Origin: an uncultured Rhodanobacteraceae bacterium
Lineage (GTDB): Bacteria > Pseudomonadota > Gammaproteobacteria > Xanthomonadales > Rhodanobacteraceae
Direction of reading: 5' to 3'
Length of the DNA stretch: 5,961 nucleotides
Assembly: GCA_937902695.1 (NCBI GenBank)
Contig: CALFNI010000493.1
Coordinates: 1 to 5,961 of the forward strand
A program made the translations under genes and the position numbers. Below are positions 1-5,375 of the stretch, piece by piece; position 1 is the stretch's first letter; every line of letters starts with the position of its first letter. Below the pieces are notes generated by a model. It saw only the letters and a list, made by a program, of their open reading frames with translations. It did no database searches and was not told the origin of the DNA.

Positions 1-965
1 TTGATGCGATGATGGCGGCGCCGGTAGAAGATGCGCCCGAAGCCGTGCGCGCGCCGGCACAGGTCGAGCCAGGCCTCGCGCTCGGCGATCTGGAGATCAG
101 GCTCGTTCGAATCGCTCAGCACGAAGAAATCGAAGTGGTCGAGCTCGCCCGTGCGCACGACCGAATCGTACGTCGCGCGCAGGCCCGCGAACACGCGCGC
201 GACGTTCTCGTTGCAGATCGGCATCACGATCGCGGTGCGCGATGCGGGCGCGCCGTTCTTGCTGCGAATCGGCGTGCCGAGCGCGCCGCGGGCCGAGATC
301 GAGTAACGATCGCTGCCGTGGAACTGCACGAAGAAACCGGCCATCGCGGTCCAGAATCCGGCCGAAACCCACAGGAACAGGATCGCGAACAGCGCGAGGA
401 TGCCGACTTCGAGCGGCTGGCGTCCGTGATAGGGCAGCACGGCCGTCATGAAATCGGTCGCGTAGATCGTCTGCGCCACGATCAGCGCGAACAGCACCAC
501 GCGACGGATCGTCGCCGCACGCTGCCAGCGCCGGCGCTCCGGCGCGGACCGGTCGTCGGCGGGCCCGAGCGTCCGCTGGCGCCGGCGCCGCAGGAACGGA
601 AACATCGCGCCGAGCCGCCACGGCTCCGGCGCCATCGACGCGCGCTGGATCGGCGGCGCCGAGATCAGGCGCAGGCCGCGGCGCGGATCGTCCTCGACCA
701 GCGTCTGCGCGCGATTCTCGACGCCGCCCTGCGCGAGCCGCGCGCGTACCGACGCGAGCGCGGGATTGTCGGCATCGACCGCGCCGCCCGCGAGCGCGCC
801 GTGCACGCAGCGCATCGCGCCGTCGACATCGGCGGCGCCGCCCGCGCACGCGCGCACGATCGCGTCGCGCTCGTCGCCCGCGACCGCGAGCGCACGCAGG
901 TAAGCGTCGCAGACGGCCGCCGGCGCGGCGTCGCGATTCAGCCGGGCGGGAACGCGTAGCTCCAT
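1..965 (-). CDS. opgH: Glucans biosynthesis glucosyltransferase H, N-terminal part (runs off the window)
   Basis: OpgH (MdoH) is the inner-membrane glycosyltransferase family 2 enzyme that uses UDP-glucose to make the linear glucan backbone of osmoregulated periplasmic glucans and passes it to the periplasm. Only the first 321 residues are present. I read the frame directly from the minus strand: ATG at 965-963, MELRVPARLNRD, stays open to position 1. Residues 1-150 form a cytoplasmic N-terminal region. ASMAPEPWR at about 109-117 aligns with the SSMFPDPWR segment of E. coli OpgH as I recall it. WQRAATIRRVV (147-157) precedes the first membrane span (about 156-176); a second span covers about 187-213. 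The catalytic domain begins with AIVMPICNENVARVFAGLRAT (split here: AIVMPICNEN at 245-254), then FVLSDSNEPD (281-290) and RIFYRRRHHRIK at the edge. The start overlaps the opgG end by 28 nt; GGAG lies only 2 nt upstream and GGGG 8 nt upstream. The first 100 residues are less familiar than the rest. Identification is firm. Confidence 0.93.
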   Translation of the reverse strand, partial: MELRVPARLNRDAAPAAVCDAYLRALAVAGDERDAIVRACAGGAADVDGAMRCVHGALAGGAVDADNPALASVRARLAQGGVENRAQTLVEDDPRRGLRLISAPPIQRASMAPEPWRLGAMFPFLRRRRQRTLGPADDRSAPERRRWQRAATIRRVVLFALIVAQTIYATDFMTAVLPYHGRQPLEVGILALFAILFLWVSAGFWTAMAGFFVQFHGSDRYSISARGALGTPIRSKNGAPASRTAIVMPICNENVARVFAGLRATYDSVVRTGELDHFDFFVLSDSNEPDLQIAEREAWLDLCRRAHGFGRIFYRRRHHRI

Positions 966-2464
966 GTCTCCGACCCCGTCGTGCCGCTGCGCAGCGCGGC
1001 CCGCAGCTCGGTCGGCTTGGTGTCGTCGTTCCGCTTGAAGCGGAGCTCGACGCGCGCGCCGCCCGTATCGGGATTCCGGCGCACGGATTTGCCGACGATC
1101 GTGCCGTTCGCATCGGCCGAAACGTCGACATCCAGCGGCGCGTTCGCGGGCAGCGCCTCGAGCATCGGGCCTTCGAAGTCGATCGCGAAGCCGAGGCTCG
1201 AATCGGGCTTCGGGCTGTAGCCCTTGCCGCGCAGCGTCGCCGTGACCCACGCGCTCGCCGCGTGCGTCTCGTCGTCCTTCTGCCAGTGCACGCGGTAGTG
1301 CACGTCGATCGGCTGCTTCGGCGTGGGCGCGGTGTCGGAGATCCAGTAGGCGACGATGTTGTCGTTCGTCTCGTCCGGCGCCGGAATCTGCACGAGCTCG
1401 ACGCGTCCCGGACCCCATGCGCCGATCGGCTCGATCCACGCACTCGGATGCGCGCCGTAGCGCGTCGAGAGATCCTGATAGGCCTCGAAGCGGCGCTGCC
1501 GCTGCATGAGCCCGAAGCCTTTCGGACTCTCCTGCGCGAACGACGTGACCAGCAGGCGCTTGGGATTGACGAGCGGCCGCCAGATCCATTCGCCGCTGGA
1601 CGACTGGATCGAGAGGCCGTCGGAATCGTGCACCTCGGGCCGGAAGTCCTCGCCCGCGGCGCGCTGGTTCGAGCCGTGGAAATACATGCTCGTCAGCGGC
1701 GCGATGCCGAGCTTGCCGACGTTGTCGCGAAGATAGATCCGCGCCGTCACCTCGACGATCGAATCGACGCCCGGCGTGAACGCGAACCGGTACGCGCCGG
1801 TCGCGCGGGGCGAATCGAGGAGGCCATAGAAGACGAGCGCGTCGGACTTCGCATCGGGCCTCTCGAACCAGAACTCGACGAAGCGCGGAAACTCCTCGCC
1901 CGAGGCGAGCGCCGTGTCGATCGCGAGGCCGCGTGCCGAGATGCCGTACATCTGGCCCTTGCCGAGCGCGCGGAAATAGCTCGCGCCGAGGAATGCGAGC
2001 ACGTCGTCCTTGTAGACCGGCATGTTGAGCGCGTAATGCACGTTGAAGCCGGCATAGCCGAGACCGTCGGCCGCGGCGGGCTCGATGCCGCTTTTCGAGT
2101 AATCGAAAAGCTGCGCGTCGAACGGGATCTCGACGGGCTTGCCCTTGACGATTTCGTTGAGCCTGACGGGCCGGTCGAACAGCCAGCCTTCGTGGAAGAG
2201 CCCGAGCTCGAACGGCAGCTTCGCCGCGCGCCAGCGCGAGGCCGCGGGCTTGAAGCGGATCGACTCGTAGCGATCGTGATCCATATGCTGCAGCGAGCCG
2301 GGGAGGTTCGTGCCGGCATCGTGGAACGCCGAGCCGGCCAGCGCCTTCGCGCGCGCGTCGACGGCGTCGAACCCGAACGCCGCCGGCGGCGCAGCCGCGT
2401 GCGCGCGGGCTACGCTCGCGAGCAGGACAAACGCTAGGAGGGCCGTGTTCGAGCGAGTCGGCAT
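938..2464 (-). CDS. opgG: Glucans biosynthesis protein G, periplasmic
   Basis: OpgG (MdoG) is a periplasmic protein needed for osmoregulated periplasmic glucan production. From family knowledge, OpgG/OpgD-type proteins were placed in glycoside hydrolase family GH186 with beta-1,2-glucanase activity, so it may trim or shape the backbone made by OpgH. The product is 508 aa, close to the 511 aa of E. coli OpgG. A Sec signal peptide occupies residues 1 to about 23 (hydrophobic LLAFVLLASVA, cleavage after ARA or AHA). Hallmark stretches matching E. coli OpgG are LGASYFRALGKGQMYG (159-174), SARGLAIDTALASGEEFPRF (176-195), LLDSPRATGAY (215-225), IYLRDNVGKLGIAPLTSMYF (243-262), GEWIWRPL (291-298) and DETNDNIVAYW (364-374), followed by the C-terminal Ig-like domain and ETWSYAFPPG at the end. 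The ATG is chosen because an in-frame stop lies 30 nt upstream and the signal peptide follows directly. No good Shine-Dalgarno precedes it. The gene is upstream of and overlaps opgH, which favours OpgG over its paralogue OpgD. Confidence 0.97.
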   Translation of the reverse strand: MPTRSNTALLAFVLLASVARAHAAAPPAAFGFDAVDARAKALAGSAFHDAGTNLPGSLQHMDHDRYESIRFKPAASRWRAAKLPFELGLFHEGWLFDRPVRLNEIVKGKPVEIPFDAQLFDYSKSGIEPAAADGLGYAGFNVHYALNMPVYKDDVLAFLGASYFRALGKGQMYGISARGLAIDTALASGEEFPRFVEFWFERPDAKSDALVFYGLLDSPRATGAYRFAFTPGVDSIVEVTARIYLRDNVGKLGIAPLTSMYFHGSNQRAAGEDFRPEVHDSDGLSIQSSSGEWIWRPLVNPKRLLVTSFAQESPKGFGLMQRQRRFEAYQDLSTRYGAHPSAWIEPIGAWGPGRVELVQIPAPDETNDNIVAYWISDTAPTPKQPIDVHYRVHWQKDDETHAASAWVTATLRGKGYSPKPDSSLGFAIDFEGPMLEALPANAPLDVDVSADANGTIVGKSVRRNPDTGGARVELRFKRNDDTKPTELRAALRSGTTGSETWSYAFPPG

Positions 2465-2615
2465 CGTGAAACCAGTCAGGGCTCGAGAATGCTAATGCGA
2501 GTGTCGTTCATAACGTGCAAAGGTGCCCCGCGGCGGTTCATCCCGCATTCGGGTCCTCGCCGGCACGCGCGCGCACTTCTGTAAGATCGGCGAAACGGAG
2601 CGAATCGATCTCGCA

Positions 2616-2632
2616 TCGGCCGGGAAGGCCGA
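2616..2632 (+). repeat. Perfect 6-bp inverted repeat in the efflux operon leader
   Basis: TCGGCC (2616-2621) and GGCCGA (2627-2632) flank a GGGAA loop. The hairpin ends 8 nt before the GAGGAGG ribosome-binding site, so it does not cover that site directly. It could be a regulator half-site pair or a 5'-leader RNA hairpin, or chance in GC-rich DNA. No T-run follows, so it is not an intrinsic terminator. Confidence 0.4.
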
Positions 2633-2640
2633 CCTGGTTC

Positions 2641-2647
2641 GAGGAGG
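2641..2647 (+). promoter_or_regulatory. Ribosome-binding site deciding a TTG start
   Basis: GAGGAGG is a near-perfect Shine-Dalgarno sequence lying 5 nt before the TTG at 2653. It decides the start of the outer-membrane factor gene in favour of this TTG over the upstream GTG at 2515, and it sits just before a typical lipoprotein signal peptide. An ATG at 2648 is in another frame and touches the site, so it is not a plausible start. Confidence 0.7.
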
Positions 2648-2652
2648 ATGGG

Positions 2653-4110
2653 TTGCGCCTATCGGTACGTCGGACCGTCGCGGTCGCTCCGGGCGGGACA
2701 GCACGGCGGTTGCGCGCGGCTGTGGTCGTGCTGGCTGCGCTCGCGCTGGGTGCGTGCGCGACGTACGCGCCGGCGCCCATCGAGCCCGCCAAGACAGCCG
2801 AGGCGTTTGCCGCGCGGCGGCTCGATGCGCCGCCGGTTCGCGATGCGCTCATGCGCGTGATGCCCGCCGCCGCCGCCCCGTGGCCGCCCGCGGCATGGGA
2901 TCGCGCAGGCCTGCTGGCCGTCGCGCTCGCCGACAACGGCGCGCTGGCGGTGGCGCGCGCCGAGGCCGAGGCGGCGGCCGCGGCGAAGATCACGGCCGGC
3001 GAGACGCCGAATCCGACGCTGGGGCTCCAGGCCGAATACGCCAGGCACGAGCCCGACCAATGGCTTTATGGCCTCAGCTTCGATTTCCTGCTGCCGCATC
3101 GCGCCGTGCGTGCGATCGATCTCGAGGTTGCTGAGCTCGGTGCGGGCGCGGCGCGAGCCGATCTCATGCAGAAAACCTGGGACGTGCGCCGCGCGCTGAT
3201 CGCCGCGCTCAGCGATCGCGAAAGCGCGCGACGCCGGCTGGACGCAACGGCGCGGCTTGCAGAGGCGCAGGACCGCCTCCTCGCGCTGCAGCAGCGCCGC
3301 GTCGATGCGGGCGAGGACGCGCCGACCGATCTCAACGCAGCGCAGGCCGCCCGGCTCGACATCGAGCAGCAGGTCGCGAGCGCGCGCGCCGATCTCGTCT
3401 CGGCCGATGCGGCGGTCGCCGCTGCGCTCGGCATGCCCGCGGCAGCGCTCGATGGCGTCGTCATCGCATGGCCGGACTGGGGTGCGCCCCCGCCGTTCGC
3501 GCCGGATGCCTTCGCGACGGCGCGCGAGGCCGCGCTCTTGTCGCGCGCCGATCTCGCATCGGCGATCGACGCGTACGCCGTTTCGGAGAAGAAGCTCGAA
3601 CGCGCGATCGCGCGCCAGTATCCCGAGGTCTCGCTCAGGCCCGGCTACTACTGGGATCACGGCATCGCGAAATGGCCGCTCGACGTCGATTTCGCACTGC
3701 CGGTGTTCAACCGCAACGAGGGCGAGATCGCCCAGGCGCGCGCCGCGCGCGAGGTCGCGGGGCAGAAGCTGCTCGCGCTGCAGGCCGCGATCTACGGCGA
3801 CGTCGATGCGGCCCTTCGCGCCGACACGGTAGCCGCCGAAAGCCTCGATGCCGCGCGCCGCCGCGGCGATTCGCTGCGACGACAGCTCGCGCACGCGGAC
3901 GCCGCATTGAAGCTCGGTGCCGGCGACAGCCTCGGTCGCGCGAACGCCGAAGTGCTCGTGCTGCGCGCGGAGCTCGAAGCCTTGCAGGCGGCCGCGCAGC
4001 GCCAGGGCGCGCGCAACGCGCTCGAAGATGCGCTGCACGCGCCGCTGTCGGGGCCGGAGCTCGAGCTCGCCAGGGCGTGGACGGTCGCGGATTCTGGAGC
4101 AGGGCGATGA
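2653..4110 (+). CDS. CzcC/TolC-type outer-membrane factor lipoprotein of an RND efflux pump
   Basis: This is the outer-membrane channel subunit of a tripartite efflux pump; family members trimerise into a barrel plus periplasmic tunnel that docks on the adaptor and RND permease. From the TTG at 2653 the product is 485 aa. A basic N-terminus (LSVRRTVAVAPGGTARR) and hydrophobic VVVLAALA lead to the lipobox LGAC, with the lipidated Cys at residue 35. Two outer-membrane-efflux repeats follow. The first includes NPTLGL (120-125), DFLLPHR (144-150) and a long Ala/Arg-rich helical stretch. The second includes PEVSLRPGYYWD (from 324) and FALPVFNRNEGEIAQARAAR (347-366), the ALPVFNRNEGEI core being a strong signature of CzcC-type proteins. 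It is longer than R. metallidurans CzcC, mostly at the N-terminus. The end overlaps the adaptor start (ATGA), pointing to translational coupling. Substrate is unknown, so no gene symbol is given. The start could be elsewhere, but the strong ribosome-binding site and signal peptide agree. Confidence 0.9.
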   Translation: MRLSVRRTVAVAPGGTARRLRAAVVVLAALALGACATYAPAPIEPAKTAEAFAARRLDAPPVRDALMRVMPAAAAPWPPAAWDRAGLLAVALADNGALAVARAEAEAAAAAKITAGETPNPTLGLQAEYARHEPDQWLYGLSFDFLLPHRAVRAIDLEVAELGAGAARADLMQKTWDVRRALIAALSDRESARRRLDATARLAEAQDRLLALQQRRVDAGEDAPTDLNAAQAARLDIEQQVASARADLVSADAAVAAALGMPAAALDGVVIAWPDWGAPPPFAPDAFATAREAALLSRADLASAIDAYAVSEKKLERAIARQYPEVSLRPGYYWDHGIAKWPLDVDFALPVFNRNEGEIAQARAAREVAGQKLLALQAAIYGDVDAALRADTVAAESLDAARRRGDSLRRQLAHADAALKLGAGDSLGRANAEVLVLRAELEALQAAAQRQGARNALEDALHAPLSGPELELARAWTVADSGAGR

Positions 4111-5222
4111 AGAAGCTGGGATTCGCGGGTTGGGGTTTGCGCTTCGCGAAGCGATTCGCGATTGCGTTCGTCTACGGCGCGTTCGCGATTTCGATTGCGG
4201 CTGCGCAGGACGACGATGACGATGCGCCGAAGAAGACGCAGGCCGCGACGCCGGCCGACGTCAAGCGCATCGACGCGAAGCCGGCCGACGACGCGACCAA
4301 GTCCACGCCGTCCGCGAGCGCAGCGGGCGATGACGACGACGACGCGCGGAAGGGTGCGCAAGGCACGATTCCGGCGTTGAACAAGGAGCAGCGCGACGCG
4401 GTCGGCATCGTCGTCGCGCGCGCGGTCAAGGCGAAGCCGGCCGAGCGCGTCGCGGCGTTCGCGCAGGTGCTCGATCCCTCGGCGCTGATCGGCGACCTCG
4501 GCGAGCTCGATGCGAGCCGCGCCGCCGAGCGCGCGGGATCCGCCGAAGTCGCGCGTTTGCAGGGCCTCTACAAGGCCGGCGCGAGCGCATCGCTCAAGAA
4601 TCTCGAAGCGGCGCAGGCCGAGCAGGCGCGCGCGCATGCCGCGGCCGAAGCCGCATCGTCGCGCTTCGCGCTGCGCTGGGCGCCGATCGCAGCGCTGCCC
4701 GCGGCGCGCCGGCAGAAACTCATCGAGAACGTCGGCGCCGGCAGGAGTGCGCTCGTGCGCATCGAGCTTCCGGGCCGGCAGAGCATCGGCCGCCTGCCGG
4801 AAACCGCGACGCTCGAGATCGACGGTGTCTCGGTCAGCGGCCGCGTGCTCGGCGCGCTGATGCAGGCGAGCGAATCGCAGAGCGCGAGCGTGCTCGCCGA
4901 AGTCGAGGCGCCGCCGGCCGGCCTTGCGATCGGCGCGCGGGTTCCAGGCTCGGTCACGTGGAACGCGCGATCGGGCTTCCTCGTGCCGCGCGGCGCGCTC
5001 ATCTACGAGGAAGGCGGCGCGTTCGTCTATCACCAGCTGCATGCAAAGCCCGGCGACGACACGATGCAATACGCGCGGAAGAACGTGACGTTGCTGATGC
5101 AGAGCGGCGACGGCTGGCTCGTCGACGGGCTCGACGACGACGATCTCGTCGTCGTGCACGGCGCCGGCGTGCTGTGGTCGCTCGAAGGCGTCGGCGCGAT
5201 TCCGGAGGACGAGGATGACTGA
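4107..5222 (+). CDS. Periplasmic adaptor (membrane fusion protein) of the RND pump, with Asp-rich clusters
   Basis: Adaptors bridge the RND permease and the outer-membrane channel. The product is 371 aa. A Sec signal peptide spans 1 to about 33 (MKKLGFAGWGLRFAKRF, hydrophobic FAIAFVYGAFAISIAAA, cleavage AAA/Q). The mature N-terminus has two DDDDD clusters (35-39 and 75-79) joined by a Lys/Ala/Pro-rich linker. NKEQRDAVGIVVARAV (92-107) resembles the first strand of CzcB-type adaptors. FAQVLDPSALIGDLGEL then enters an Ala-rich helical hairpin (about 126-190) containing ARLQGLYKAGASASLKNLEAAQ. Barrel and membrane-proximal segments follow: LVRIELPGRQSIGRLPE, GLAIGARVPGSV and SGFLVPRGALIYEEGGAFVY. 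The C-terminus ends PEDEDD. I see no lipoyl half-motifs flanking the hairpin, which most adaptors have. There is no Cys and only four His. The ATG overlaps the preceding stop; GGAG lies 7 nt upstream. Operon position and the hairpin motif make the role likely; substrate is unknown. Confidence 0.82.
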   Translation: MKKLGFAGWGLRFAKRFAIAFVYGAFAISIAAAQDDDDDAPKKTQAATPADVKRIDAKPADDATKSTPSASAAGDDDDDARKGAQGTIPALNKEQRDAVGIVVARAVKAKPAERVAAFAQVLDPSALIGDLGELDASRAAERAGSAEVARLQGLYKAGASASLKNLEAAQAEQARAHAAAEAASSRFALRWAPIAALPAARRQKLIENVGAGRSALVRIELPGRQSIGRLPETATLEIDGVSVSGRVLGALMQASESQSASVLAEVEAPPAGLAIGARVPGSVTWNARSGFLVPRGALIYEEGGAFVYHQLHAKPGDDTMQYARKNVTLLMQSGDGWLVDGLDDDDLVVVHGAGVLWSLEGVGAIPEDEDD

Positions 5223-5251
5223 AGTCCTCCCCCTCGCGCGCGCGCTTTCCC

Positions 5252-5287
5252 CCCTCTCGCGCTGGCGGGAGAGGGCTGGGATGAGGG
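5252..5287 (+). repeat. REP-like palindrome, copy 1
   Basis: CCCTCTC (5252-5258) pairs with GAGAGGG (5269-5275); one G/G mismatch and further inner pairs complete an imperfect hairpin. The tail ctgggatgaggg reaches 5287. This matches the dispersed repeat of hairpin plus tgaggg tail that is common in intergenic DNA of many GC-rich proteobacteria. No RAYT transposase gene lies in the window. Confidence 0.75.
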
Positions 5288-5322
5288 CATGCGTGGTTCG
5301 ACGCGGCGATCAACCGAAGCGT

Positions 5323-5366
5323 CCCTCACCCGACCTCCGGCCGGCCTCTCCCGCAAGCGGGAGAGG
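5323..5366 (-). repeat. REP-like palindrome, copy 2, opposite orientation
   Basis: Read on the minus strand this is the same element type: a hairpin, then a tail ending in gggtgaggg. The hairpin CCTCTCCCGC (5345-5354), AA, GCGGGAGAGG (5357-5366) is perfect over 10 bp. With copy 1 it forms an inverted pair of the kind called BIME or REPIN. Its plus-strand 3' arm holds the likely Shine-Dalgarno of the permease gene. Confidence 0.8.
5359..5366 (+). promoter_or_regulatory. Ribosome-binding site of the RND permease gene, inside a REP hairpin arm
   Basis: GGGAGAGG contains the only purine-rich Shine-Dalgarno-like sequence near the ATG at 5376; GAGG ends 9 nt before the start codon. The whole site is the 3' arm of the perfect hairpin 5345-5366, so the folded RNA would hide it. 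Function as a switch is inference. Confidence 0.6.
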
Positions 5367-5375
5367 CGAACGCTG

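Larger units (their letters stand above)
2465..2652. promoter_or_regulatory. Divergent leader between opgG and the efflux operon
   Basis: This 188-bp gap must hold the promoters of both operons. No consensus sigma-70 promoter stands out. The best rightward -10 candidate is TAAGAT at 2582-2587 (4 of 6 consensus bases) with no convincing -35 at 17 nt. Leftward, TATGAA (minus strand, 2512-2507) matches equally weakly. I see no MerR-type long-spacer promoter and no obvious metal-regulator operator. Near the rightward gene there is a small hairpin (2616-2632) and a strong ribosome-binding site (2641-2647). An open frame from a GTG at 2515 covers most of the gap, but its extra 46 residues do not resemble a signal peptide. 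Confidence 0.5.
5223..5375 (+). other. Intercistronic spacer holding two REP-like palindromes
   Basis: This 153-nt gap splits an otherwise overlapping operon. It contains a GC alternation (gcgcgcgcgc), two inverted REP-like copies (5252-5287 and 5323-5366) separated by about 35 nt, and the ribosome-binding site of the permease gene. No coding potential of its own is apparent and no T-run follows either hairpin, so it is not read as a terminator. Confidence 0.75.

Noticed and set aside
9..959. 316-codon plus-strand open frame antisense to opgH
   Set aside because: Its composition is typical of antisense shadows in GC-rich DNA, and the minus-strand frame encodes recognisable OpgH.
97..1443. 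448-codon open frame on the minus strand spanning the opgG-opgH junction
   Set aside because: It is an out-of-frame shadow of opgG and opgH; the product is Arg/Ser/Ala-rich with no domain, and the true frames match known families.
1262..2437. 391-codon plus-strand open frame antisense to opgG
   Set aside because: Low-complexity Arg/Glu/Leu product opposite a well-matched opgG.
2582..2587. TAAGAT as a firm -10 promoter element for the efflux operon
   Set aside because: Only 4 of 6 consensus bases and no acceptable -35; kept as a weak candidate in the leader description rather than a separate call.
2515..2652. GTG-initiated 46-residue extension of the channel protein
   Set aside because: It places the lipoprotein signal peptide internally and ignores the strong ribosome-binding site before TTG 2653.
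2659..4038. 459-codon minus-strand open frame opposite the channel gene
   Set aside because: Arg-rich shadow with no motif; the plus strand has a lipobox, two efflux repeats and a strong ribosome-binding site.
3468..4106. Upstream extension of the adaptor frame
   Set aside because: It overlaps the channel gene out of frame; the ATG at 4107 has a ribosome-binding site and a signal peptide right after it.
5134..5155. Perfect 10-bp inverted repeat inside the adaptor gene
   Set aside because: It results from consecutive Asp codons (GAC) followed by Leu/Val codons (CTC, GTC) and needs no regulatory explanation.
3792..5159. 455-codon minus-strand open frame opposite the adaptor gene
   Set aside because: Shadow of the adaptor and the end of the channel gene, with no start context and low-complexity product.
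5252..5275. REP copy 1 hairpin as an intrinsic terminator
   Set aside because: No T-run follows and the downstream permease belongs to the same functional set.
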